Assembly (NCBI RefSeq): GCF_042945595.1
Contig: NZ_CP168493.1
Span: 2,914,001-2,978,000, forward strand
Length of the DNA: 64,000 nucleotides
Source of the DNA: Psychrobacillus sp042945595
Lineage (GTDB): Bacteria > Bacillota > Bacilli > Bacillales_A > Planococcaceae
Reading direction: 5' to 3'
The notes under the pieces are model-generated. The model did no database searches. It was given only the letters and a program-made list of their open reading frames with translations, and had not been told where the DNA came from. Shown piece after piece: positions 56,852-64,000 of the stretch. Position 1 is the first letter of the stretch, and every line of letters starts with the position of its first letter. The position numbers and the translations under genes were made by a program.

Positions 56852-59056
56852 TTATTCTTCTGTTTCATACTCATCTATTTTATCATTTGTGAATGCTGGT
56901 TTTATAATTGAGGTTGAAGTTGAATCATTTACGGTTGTTGCATTATTTTTTTGCATAATCTCAAAATATTTATCGACAAGTCTTCGTGCTATTGGAGTTG
57001 AAAAATTTGTTTTATATGTTGATTCCAACGAAGCATGCGGGATAACAAGTGCGTAGGCTATTTCAGGATTATCATATGGTGCAAAACCGACATGGGTTAA
57101 GTTTACAGTATCAAATGTTCGCCATAATTCTGCATCAAAGTAACTAGATTGAGCAGTGCCTGTTTTTCCTCCCCCAGTAAATGGAGCATTTCCAAAGGCT
57201 TTATTCGCCGTTCCTCCTCCACCAAAATATACAAGTCTCATACCCTGACGAACACGTTCGATTTCCTCGCGTGTGTTATCTACTGTGTTTAATATAGTTG
57301 GCGTAATTTCTTTTACTACGTTACCCAGCTGGACGCCATCCTCAGAAGGCTCTCTAATCTCCTTGACTACATGAGGTTGAATTCTACTACCACCATTAGC
57401 CAGCGTAGAAACAAATTGAGCTAGTTGCAATGTAGTGTACGTATCAAACTGTCCAATACTTAAATCTAGCAGCTTACCATCTTCAAATCCACCTGTACTT
57501 CCGTTCACTTCTCCAGGCAAATCTATACCTGTTAATGCTCCGAGTCCAAGTTGAGCATAACCACTTCTCATTTTAAGAAAGGCATCTGTCCCAAAGTTAA
57601 TAGATTGGTTAGGTCTATAAGTACTGCCAGCAACTCCATAGGCTGTTTTAAACATATATACATTGGAAGAACGCTCTAGCGCTTGTAAGTCATTCATTCG
57701 TACACTTCCGAATCGGTTAAATACAGAACTTTTTGGTTGCGAATCCTTAATACGGATAGGTTCATCCACTAATGAGCCTCCGATTGGATACACCCCCTCG
57801 CGATAACCTGTAAGTATAGTACCTGGCTTCACAGTGGACCCAACCTCATATGCGTTAGTAAATGCGCCAAATGCGTAGTCATTAATTTCTTTTGCACCTG
57901 TTTCTTCATTCTTTCCAATTCTTTTACCTACTAGTGAAAGTACTTCACCCGTATAAGGATCCATCATGATAAAATAAGCATTTTGCAAATATTGACCACC
58001 ACTGTTTTTACTAAATTTAAGTAGTTCTTCTGCTAGAATTTCTTCATGCGCTAATTGAACTTCACTGTCCATGGTTAACACTAAATCTTTCCCAGGCTTT
58101 CCTTCATAAACTGTCTGAATATCTTTAACTCTTCCTTTTCCATCAGTAAAATTTTTGACCACACTTTTTTGACCTTGGAGTACTTCCTCATACTGTTGTT
58201 CAATATAACTTGTACCTACACGGTCATTTCGAGAATAGTCTCGAGAAAGAAAATAATCCAATCGATCTTTTGGAATACCTACTTTTGGTAATGTGGTAGA
58301 ACCTAATATAGCTAGGGAAGAAGTTTTTACTCTTCTCCAATCTGTTATTGTATTTACACCCTCTAAATCACCTAGTCTTTCAGAGACACGTGCAAATTCT
58401 TCTACTGTAACTTCTTCTTTTACGTCATCTCCTTTAATAATCTGAGGAGATAATGCATATCCAGAAGCCATTTCTCGATAAATTGCAATGATTTCTAATT
58501 CTTCTGGAGTAAAAGAATTCAGCTGTTCTTCCGTAATTCTACTTCTAGTCAAACGGTCGATTGTTCTATTTTGGTCTTTTTTTTCTACTTCATCATCCGC
58601 TTCTATTTCTTTACGTTCTTCTTCTGACACCAATTCTAGTGCTTCTTCTGGATACTTTTTTAGCCAGAAATCTTGCAAATCACTCTTGGTAATATTATTT
58701 GGTTTCTTTTCTATTAAAACACTTAATTTTTCTGCAATTATATATATATCTTTTGACTTCGTTGTTTGCATTTTTGTATAGGTTATAGCTCGTTGTGGAA
58801 GATTATCAACCATCATCCGTCCTTCACTATCGAAAATTCGACCACGGGGTACACTAGTATTTACTGGTACTTCTTCAGTTTGGGCTAATTTACTTGTATA
58901 CTCTTCTCCTTTTACGATTTGTAAATAGCCTAATCTTAGAATTAGCATTGTAAAAAGTATAAATATCGAGAAAAACAATACGTTCATACGAAAAGTAATA
59001 GTTGCTCGTTGTTTAGCCTTCATACTTTGTGCACGTTTATTGGGAATTTTCCGCAT
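56852..59056 (-). CDS. class B penicillin-binding protein (PbpA/PbpH type, array cargo)
   Basis: 734 residues from the ATG at 59056 (MRKIPNKRAQSMKAKQR), with AAGGTG upstream; a longer frame to 59254 is coding for a different fragment in another phase. One membrane helix, a dimerisation domain (EVPVNTSVPRGRIFDSEGRM) and the transpeptidase domain with STVK about 407, SSN about 463 and KTG about 631. It is closest in pattern to B. subtilis PBP2A/PbpH, which build rod-shaped side wall. All catalytic motifs are intact. It is the largest product in the array and sits at its far end. Confidence 0.9.
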   Translation of the reverse strand: MRKIPNKRAQSMKAKQRATITFRMNVLFFSIFILFTMLILRLGYLQIVKGEEYTSKLAQTEEVPVNTSVPRGRIFDSEGRMMVDNLPQRAITYTKMQTTKSKDIYIIAEKLSVLIEKKPNNITKSDLQDFWLKKYPEEALELVSEEERKEIEADDEVEKKDQNRTIDRLTRSRITEEQLNSFTPEELEIIAIYREMASGYALSPQIIKGDDVKEEVTVEEFARVSERLGDLEGVNTITDWRRVKTSSLAILGSTTLPKVGIPKDRLDYFLSRDYSRNDRVGTSYIEQQYEEVLQGQKSVVKNFTDGKGRVKDIQTVYEGKPGKDLVLTMDSEVQLAHEEILAEELLKFSKNSGGQYLQNAYFIMMDPYTGEVLSLVGKRIGKNEETGAKEINDYAFGAFTNAYEVGSTVKPGTILTGYREGVYPIGGSLVDEPIRIKDSQPKSSVFNRFGSVRMNDLQALERSSNVYMFKTAYGVAGSTYRPNQSINFGTDAFLKMRSGYAQLGLGALTGIDLPGEVNGSTGGFEDGKLLDLSIGQFDTYTTLQLAQFVSTLANGGSRIQPHVVKEIREPSEDGVQLGNVVKEITPTILNTVDNTREEIERVRQGMRLVYFGGGGTANKAFGNAPFTGGGKTGTAQSSYFDAELWRTFDTVNLTHVGFAPYDNPEIAYALVIPHASLESTYKTNFSTPIARRLVDKYFEIMQKNNATTVNDSTSTSIIKPAFTNDKIDEYETEE

Positions 59057-59100
59057 GAAATCACCTTCTTTATTTAATAATTTTCTTATGTACAGTGCCC

Positions 59101-59247
59101 CTAAACAAATAAAACTGGAAGAGAACCTTGTAATGAAAGAAGATTTTTCGCATAAAGACCTTGTAGAATTGCTACAGTTGCACTTGAACTTTGAACGATT
59201 AATGTGAAAATAGTTCCTGCTATTACTCCAATGTTTATTATTTTCAT
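59101..59247 (-). pseudogene. Na+/phosphate cotransporter fragment
   Basis: A 48-codon frame reads MKIINIGVIAGTIFTLIVQS then SSATVAILQGLYAKNLLSL and LPVLFV before a stop. The QSSSAT motif followed by ILQGL...LPVLF is the repeat signature of Na/Pi cotransporter II (NptA/YjbB) proteins, which are normally over 300 residues. This is a remnant of one repeat. It lies just upstream of the PBP gene in a different phase. Confidence 0.65.
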
Positions 59248-59452
59248 TTTTCAAACCCTTTTAGCTAAGGAACTATGAATACTAGATACTTTTTTTATTC
59301 TTCTCTACTACTTGATACATCAAATTTTTTCAATATTTTTCAAACTCTTTCTTTTTTGCGATAAATTTGTGATTAAAAGAAAAATAACTCCGGTTACTCC
59401 TATTGTCATCAAAATTTCTCATCCTCCTGTTCTACATAAATTTTAAAAAAAC

Positions 59453-59488
59453 CACAATTTAACTAACCTGCTACTTTACTTTAATACG
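59453..59488 (-). repeat. attC-like element 27 (distal arm only)
   Basis: ATTTAACTAACCTGCTACTTTACTTTAATACG. Array-edge half copy without hairpin or proximal arm. Confidence 0.65.
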
Positions 59489-59721
59489 TTTGAAACGAAT
59501 AGAGGTTACAATTTTAAGTAAATTTTCCATTTAAAATTATCAATACCTACTTTTCTTATTGAACTAAACTGCGTCTTTAGTTTAAGTGTAAACCTTCACA
59601 AACTCATTATTATTTTAACATAAATATCCAATTATGATTAGGCTAATTTAATCAGATGTAGGGTAGGCGTCACCATGCATTTTACGATAAATCAACCTTT
59701 TCCTTTAACATAGCCATTATT
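59489..59721. other. Array-edge intergenic DNA
   Basis: Apart from half elements 27 and 28, I see no gene in 59248-59721. This marks the change from the cassette-like region to ordinary chromosome. Confidence 0.5.
59554..59588 (-). repeat. attC-like element 28 (distal arm only)
   Basis: TTATTGAACTAAACTGCGTC then TTTAGTTTAAGTG, the last recognisable arm of the array. Confidence 0.68.
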
Positions 59722-59761
59722 AAAAACGCCTATCTCATCCTTTCATGAGATAGGCGTTTTT
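59722..59761. terminator. Bidirectional terminator of yhgE
   Basis: AAAAACGCCTATCTCAT / ATGAGATAGGCGTTTTT perfect stem, 5 nt past the yhgE stop. The stem is nearly the same as the terminator at 33664-33701. Confidence 0.93.
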
Positions 59762-59766
59762 CGTAT

Positions 59767-61956
59767 TTAAGCTTCTGCTGATTGCTTAGAATAACGTTTT
59801 TTAAACACTAATAGGAAATACCCAAATGTTAATACCAAACAAACGAGCATGAACCCTAATAGCACACTATTGTTATACCAGTAATAGCTTACATCTCCTG
59901 TTGATATTGCCGCTCTGAAACTTTGAATCGAATACCCCATCGGTAATAACTTATTGAAAATTTGTAATTGGTGTGGAATCAATTCTAAAGGGAAAGTTCC
60001 AGCACTTGTTGATAGTTGTAGAATTAATATTAGAATAGCAACAAATCTTCCTGGATTATCTAAAACAGAAACAAGTAGCTGTACGATAGCTAAGTACGTA
60101 AAACTTGTAATAATCGCAGTAAGGATGAGCATTCCAACGCTTTGTGTTTCTAATTTAAGGACAAATAATGCAATTGCCACTACAATTAAAGATTGTAAAA
60201 CACCTACAACTGCAAGGACTGTTGTTTTACTTGCAAACCATTTTGCTCCACTTGTTGGCTTAACAGCTGTTTGTACTAATGGGAATACAACGGAGATTAT
60301 TAATGCGCCAACAAATAAACCGAGTGATAAAAAGTAAGGAGTTAAGCCTGTTCCATAGTTCGGTACGGCATTTATTTCTTCTTTCTTCACATCTACTGGA
60401 GAGGCTACCATATCATAGGTTCCATCATTCGCATGTACGTCTCCAGCTTCGTTACTCGCATCTTGTAGACTCGCTTGTAATGTATTCGTTCCGTCTACTA
60501 ATGCTTTTGCTCCATCGGCTAATTTTGTTGAACCATCTGCAATTTCCCCAGATTTTTCAGCCAGTGTTCCTGTTCCTTGTTGTAATTGAGAAGAACCTGA
60601 TTTCAACTGATTTAAACCACTAACTAAGCTATTTGAACCTGCATATGCCTGTTTAACTCCTGTGTTAAATTCTTTCATTTTTTCAGCAAGCATATTTGTG
60701 CCTGTTGCTAAGTTTGTGGAACCTTCTACTAATGCAGTAGATGATTCATTTAATTTTGCAACGCCTTGACTAGCTTGCGCATATCCAGCACTTAATTGTT
60801 CTGCTCCACTACGTACTTTAGCTGTACCATTTGATAATGCCGTTGTTCCATCCGATAGTTTTTCTAAGCCCGTCGTTACAGTTGTACTTCCATTCTCTAA
60901 TTGCTTCAATGTTTCTGTTAAGGCAGCAACTTGTTCCGCTGGAAGTGTTGTGCTTATTTCCGCAATTTGTTTAGATAGTGCTTGAATACCCGATGATACT
61001 TGTGAAGAACCTTTCGACAATTGCTCTGCACTACCCTTTAATGTAGAAGAACTAGTTTGTAATTGTGCTAATGAATCGATCAATGCTTTGTCTTTTTCAC
61101 TAAGTAATTGATAGCTTTCATTCAATTTCTCAACACTCGCAGTATACTGTGAAATACCCGTTTTTAGTGATTCTGCTCCTGTTGCTGTTTGGCTAGCACC
61201 TTCTGTTAATTGGGCCGAACCATTAGAAAGCCTAGATAAACCATCGTTTAATTCAGTCGAACCAGTTGTTGCTGATTGTATACCTGTTGCAACTTTTCCT
61301 GTTCCCTCACGAAGCTCAATCGTGCTACTTGCCAATTGCTCTAAGTAACCTTTTAAGTCACTTGCACCATTATTAACTTCAGATGCCCCATCTTTTAATT
61401 TCCCTGCACCATCTGATGCATCTGAAAAGCCATTCCCCAGTTTTGTAATCGAATCGAAAAGTTGTTCCGCATAAGTAGTAGTAACTTCTTCATTCAATTC
61501 TGCACGAATGCGTTCCATTGCTGTTGCTCCAATTTGGGAGGAAAGGAAGTTGTTTCCTTCATTTGGTTTATATGTTATCACCATTTTTTGTGGGTGATCA
61601 TCTAATAAAGTAGTTGCATGTTGAGAAAAGTTTTCCGGTATTTCGATTAATAAATAATAATCTCGATTTAATAAGCCTTGTTCCGCTTCTTCTTTATTCA
61701 TTGAAACAAAATGGAATTGGTCACTTTCCTCTAAATTGTCTGTCAATTCCTTCCCAAGTACAAGCTGTTTACCATCGAAATCAGCACCCTTATCTGAATT
61801 GACAATAGCTACCGGTAAATTATTTAAATTTGAATATGGATCCCAAAAAGCCCATAAATACACTGCTGCATACAAGACTGGAATAAATAAAACTGCAATA
61901 ATTGAAATTAGCAATTTTTTATCTTTAAAAATACTCTTCCATTCTGATTTAATCAT
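59767..61956 (-). CDS. yhgE: YhgE/Pip domain membrane protein
   Basis: 729 residues. One N-terminal membrane helix (about 15-34), the YhgE/Pip signature region (AIVNSDKGADFDGKQLVLGK), then a long outer domain built of heptad-like repeats (LKDGASEVNNGASDLKGYLE; LSNGTAKVRSGAEQLSAGYA) and five to six C-terminal helices of ABC-2 permease type. Related proteins serve as phage receptors (Pip) or ESX-type secretion (EsaA-like) components. Directly downstream of its TetR regulator, with a matching operator. Confidence 0.9.
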   Translation of the reverse strand: MIKSEWKSIFKDKKLLISIIAVLFIPVLYAAVYLWAFWDPYSNLNNLPVAIVNSDKGADFDGKQLVLGKELTDNLEESDQFHFVSMNKEEAEQGLLNRDYYLLIEIPENFSQHATTLLDDHPQKMVITYKPNEGNNFLSSQIGATAMERIRAELNEEVTTTYAEQLFDSITKLGNGFSDASDGAGKLKDGASEVNNGASDLKGYLEQLASSTIELREGTGKVATGIQSATTGSTELNDGLSRLSNGSAQLTEGASQTATGAESLKTGISQYTASVEKLNESYQLLSEKDKALIDSLAQLQTSSSTLKGSAEQLSKGSSQVSSGIQALSKQIAEISTTLPAEQVAALTETLKQLENGSTTVTTGLEKLSDGTTALSNGTAKVRSGAEQLSAGYAQASQGVAKLNESSTALVEGSTNLATGTNMLAEKMKEFNTGVKQAYAGSNSLVSGLNQLKSGSSQLQQGTGTLAEKSGEIADGSTKLADGAKALVDGTNTLQASLQDASNEAGDVHANDGTYDMVASPVDVKKEEINAVPNYGTGLTPYFLSLGLFVGALIISVVFPLVQTAVKPTSGAKWFASKTTVLAVVGVLQSLIVVAIALFVLKLETQSVGMLILTAIITSFTYLAIVQLLVSVLDNPGRFVAILILILQLSTSAGTFPLELIPHQLQIFNKLLPMGYSIQSFRAAISTGDVSYYWYNNSVLLGFMLVCLVLTFGYFLLVFKKRYSKQSAEA

Positions 61957-61978
61957 TTATAATCCCCCTAATACTGTG

Positions 61979-62001
61979 TGACCAAATTATTCAATCGGTC
62001 A
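61979..62001. promoter_or_regulatory. YhgD-type TetR operator upstream of yhgE
   Basis: TGACC-N13-GGTCA dyad, 23 nt before the yhgE ATG. The same dyad with identical spacing lies upstream of the TetR gene (62619-62641). Confidence 0.75.
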
Positions 62002-62023
62002 TTTTGATTCAAAAAAAGAAGTC

Positions 62024-62596
62024 TCAAGTTAAGAGACTACGAAAAATAGTGTCCTGAAACAAATTAGCAATACACTCTTCAGAAAGTGGTTCTTTATGTG
62101 TCAAATCCCAATCTACAACAAATGCTAAGTAAGCTTTAAATAGTAGATAAGCAACAAGTTCACTATTCACTTTACTAATTTCACCTTTTACAATTGCCTT
62201 TTCCATTTTCGTTTGAATAAATGAAACGATCTCTTGTTCAATTTGTTTCAAAACTTGCTGTACTGCAGGAGTTCGCAACTCCTTCTCTTCAGCAATTATT
62301 TTAGCAAATAGCTGATGTGTTTCACGGAATTCTAACATTTTCATTAGTGCATGATGGGCATTTTCTTGAAACGATGCTTCTTCTTTCAAAACATTTTGCG
62401 CTTCCGTTTTCATCTCATTTATCATTCGAAGTACGATTTCTTGAAAAAGGATATCTTTGTTTTCAAAAAAAGTATAAATAGTACCTTTTCCAACATTCGC
62501 GATCTTAGCAATTTGGTCCATGGTAGTTGCTTTGAAACCAAATAAAGAAAAGGATTTTGTAGCAGCTAGAATTATTTCCTGTCTACGGTCCACCAT
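62024..62596 (-). CDS. yhgD: TetR family transcriptional regulator
   Basis: 190 residues. The N-terminal HTH (IILAATKSFSLFGFKATTMD, then QIAKIANVGKGTIYTFFENK) is a standard TetR domain; the C-terminal helical part is the ligand pocket. GGAG precedes the ATG. It precedes yhgE on the same strand, as in B. subtilis, and both genes have a TGACC-N13-GGTCA operator, so it should repress both until an unknown lipid-like or drug ligand binds. Confidence 0.9.
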   Translation of the reverse strand: MVDRRQEIILAATKSFSLFGFKATTMDQIAKIANVGKGTIYTFFENKDILFQEIVLRMINEMKTEAQNVLKEEASFQENAHHALMKMLEFRETHQLFAKIIAEEKELRTPAVQQVLKQIEQEIVSFIQTKMEKAIVKGEISKVNSELVAYLLFKAYLAFVVDWDLTHKEPLSEECIANLFQDTIFRSLLT

Positions 62597-62617
62597 TACT
62601 CATCTCCTAAAATAAAA

Positions 62618-62642
62618 ATGACCAAAAGACCATTACGGTCAT
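62618..62642. promoter_or_regulatory. Autoregulatory TetR operator
   Basis: ATGACC-N13-GGTCAT dyad 22 nt upstream of the TetR ATG, with an inner GACC-ATTAC-GGTC overlap. Confidence 0.75.
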
Positions 62643-62684
62643 CTAGTCATTATAATACGCTTATTTTATTTTATGTGCAAGTAT

Positions 62685-63155
62685 TTATTTGTGATGCATC
62701 TCACCCATTGAATCATCACTGTCGTCTGGCATTACTTTGCTCATATCAGGATTGCCTACTTTTAGTTCTTGCTTTGGCATTACATGTAATCCGCGTGCGT
62801 TTGTGTGGGCGAACATATAGTAAATGCCATCATGATCAAAAGTGTAATTTGCTTCATATATACCGTCTTTTGATAATTTACCTTCTAACATGGTACCGTG
62901 CTCACGCATTCCAGACTCCCACACCTCGAATTCCACTTCGTCTGCATCGTCTACTGCTTTATCACCTTGTGTCACTTTTGCAGATAATGCAACTTCCTGA
63001 CCCACAGGCAATGTTTCTGGCGTTTGAATATTGACTACTACTACTTCAAGTGTTCCTTCATTATGTGAGTGAGAATCATGCTTTGTTGCTTCTTTCCCGC
63101 CACAACCCGCTAAAGTTAATGTCGTTAATGCTAAAACGGTTAATATTTTTTTCAT
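62685..63155 (-). CDS. YtkA-like domain lipoprotein
   Basis: About 156 residues from the ATG at 63155 (MKKILTVLALTTLTLAGC), with GGAGG upstream. Lipobox LAGC, a His-rich linker (HDSHSHNEG), then a YtkA-like immunoglobulin fold (LPVGQEVALSAKVTQGDKAV; EFEVWESGMREHGTMLEGKL; GIYEANYTFDHDGIYYMFAH) and a tail with MHHK. The His/Met residues suggest copper or other metal binding. It follows the histidine kinase gene by 2 nt and may report to it. YtkA-like proteins are known near metal and respiratory genes. Confidence 0.85.
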   Translation of the reverse strand: MKKILTVLALTTLTLAGCGGKEATKHDSHSHNEGTLEVVVVNIQTPETLPVGQEVALSAKVTQGDKAVDDADEVEFEVWESGMREHGTMLEGKLSKDGIYEANYTFDHDGIYYMFAHTNARGLHVMPKQELKVGNPDMSKVMPDDSDDSMGEMHHK

Positions 63156-63157
63156 GT

Positions 63158-64000
63158 TTATTTTTCCTCCCAAATAGGTAATGTAATGTGCACTGTCGTT
63201 CCTCTTCCTACTTCACTTGTAAAAACTAGTTTTCCTTTTTGCATCGTGACTAGTTGCGAAGCGATTGAAAGTCCTAAACCAGTTCCTCCGTCTGAACGGC
63301 TTCTTGCTTTATTTACTCGATAAAAGCGCTCTGTAATATGAATTAAATGCTCTGCCTCAATCCCGCATCCTTCATCCTTTATCGTAATAGTACTATTCGT
63401 ATTTGCAATAAAAATAGTCGCTCCTACAGGCGAATAACGAATTGCATTTTCCATTATATTAATCAGAATTCGCTTCGTCATTTGTTCATCTGCAGCTAAT
63501 ATAAGTTCTTCATCCACATCAATAGCTAATTTCAATTTTTTTTCTTCTATATTAGAGCGTTCGAGATGGATTACTTCTCGAATAGTCTCTGCAATGATGA
63601 GTGGAGAAATCTCTACATTTTCTTTATCCTCAGTTCTTGAAACAGTCAACAAATCATTTGTCAGCTTTTGCATACGATTTGCTTCTCTTACAATGAGGTG
63701 ATAAATCTCTTCTTTTTGCTCTTCGCTTATTAAGTTTTGCTCGAATGCTTCTCCATAGCCTTTAATATAACTAATCGGCGTTCTTAATTCATGGGATACA
63801 ATAGAGAGGAAATCTTGTTTTTTTTCATCCTCTTCTTGAATGGAGGCCGCCATTTGGTTAAATGTTTGTGCAAGCTCACCAACTTCATCATGAGATTTAA
63901 CTTCTACCCTGGTATCATAGTTTCCATTGGCCATTGAAATAGCTGCTTCCTTTAGTTTCGCCAAAGGAGTCAGCACTCTTTGTAAACTTTTTAAACTAAT
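63158..64000 (-). CDS. sensor histidine kinase, C-terminal part (truncated by window edge)
   Basis: At least 280 residues open to the window end. A HAMP domain (LTPLAKLKEAAISMANGNYD) is followed by HisKA with the phosphoacceptor in FLSIVSHELRTPISYIKGYG, and HATPase_c motifs ILINIMENAIRYSPVG, IKDEGCGIE and GGTGLGLSIASQL. The N-terminal sensor part lies outside. Read through the edge in the same frame with ISLKSLQR, so no start is claimed. It pairs with an unseen response regulator and a downstream YtkA-like lipoprotein. Confidence 0.9.
   Translation of the reverse strand: MSLKSLQRVLTPLAKLKEAAISMANGNYDTRVEVKSHDEVGELAQTFNQMAASIQEEDEKKQDFLSIVSHELRTPISYIKGYGEAFEQNLISEEQKEEIYHLIVREANRMQKLTNDLLTVSRTEDKENVEISPLIIAETIREVIHLERSNIEEKKLKLAIDVDEELILAADEQMTKRILINIMENAIRYSPVGATIFIANTNSTITIKDEGCGIEAEHLIHITERFYRVNKARSRSDGGTGLGLSIASQLVTMQKGKLVFTSEVGRGTTVHITLPIWEEK

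Noticed and set aside
59057..59254. 66-residue N-terminal extension of the PBP
   Set aside because: No ribosome binding site, atypical composition, and the segment encodes the Na/Pi fragment in another phase.
37106..59588. CRISPR array
   Set aside because: Repeats are 70-92 bp and the spacing is gene-sized with coding content; no cas genes are seen.
37106..59588. Integron integrase gene
   Set aside because: No tyrosine recombinase (R..HxxR..Y) is encoded anywhere in the window; the only recombinase is the IS110 transposase.
62618..63034. Plus-strand 138-codon frame
   Set aside because: Antisense to the YtkA-like lipoprotein and begins inside the TetR operator.

Overview
The window is low-GC Gram-positive chromosomal DNA, most likely Bacillales. 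The evidence is strong GGAGG-type ribosome binding sites, frequent TTG/GTG starts, B. subtilis-type gene sets (yrrT/mccA/mccB, fetAB, lcfB with a FadR operator, lplJ-yhfH, a BceRSAB-like module, yhgD/yhgE) and lipoprotein lipoboxes. A Planococcaceae/Caryophanaceae member such as Psychrobacillus or Lysinibacillus would fit, but that is inference. I see no rRNA, tRNA, CRISPR array or riboswitch.

Region 1 (1-37.0 kb) is ordinary mosaic chromosome. It holds a truncated DUF1835 gene; drug/metabolite (EamA) exporters, one divergent from a LysR regulator; a DUF2089/SHOCT operon; a HrtAB-like ABC exporter; a minus-strand run of small accessory genes (lipoprotein, YciI, methyltransferase, Nudix, GNAT, membrane proteins); a cysteine/methionine salvage operon yrrT-luxS-mccA-mccB; a GNAT-fetA-fetB-Nudix operon; an amino-acid permease; an S9 peptidase; lcfB; a Bce-type two-component/ABC peptide-resistance module; lplJ and yhfH; and a DeoR regulator divergent from an LLM-oxidoreductase/ATP-grasp pair. 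Four intergenic regions here (14.37-14.56, 19.46-19.52, 23.86-23.96 and 33.56-33.65 kb) carry short-core repeats phased at about 21 bp. Each locus has a different core and each lies between convergent genes beside a terminator.

Region 2 (about 37.1-59.6 kb) is the striking part. About 25 small, mostly unrelated genes, nearly all on the minus strand, are each followed within about 100 nt of the stop codon (usually under 60) by a copy of a 70-92 bp element. Intact copies have two dyad arms (AACTAAC-6/7 nt-GTTAGTT, AAC/GTT triplets conserved) around a central hairpin whose sequence varies and which reads as a Rho-independent terminator in the gene direction. One gene per element, one orientation, conserved ends, variable middle and mixed gene content are the hallmarks of an integron cassette array with attC sites, here without an integrase in view (CALIN-like). 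An IS110-family element interrupts one copy, which recalls the attC-targeting IS1111 group. About two thirds of the cargo is secreted, lipoprotein or membrane protein, including a signal peptidase I and a class B PBP. Other cargo includes a HEPN-like protein, a class-C-type serine hydrolase, a GNAT, DUF4279 and Sel1 proteins. An ECF sigma/anti-sigma pair on the opposite strand and a GC-richer peptidase E interrupt the array.

Region 3 (59.7-64 kb) returns to chromosome: yhgE and its TetR regulator yhgD with matching TGACC-N13-GGTCA operators, a YtkA-like lipoprotein, and a histidine kinase cut by the window end.
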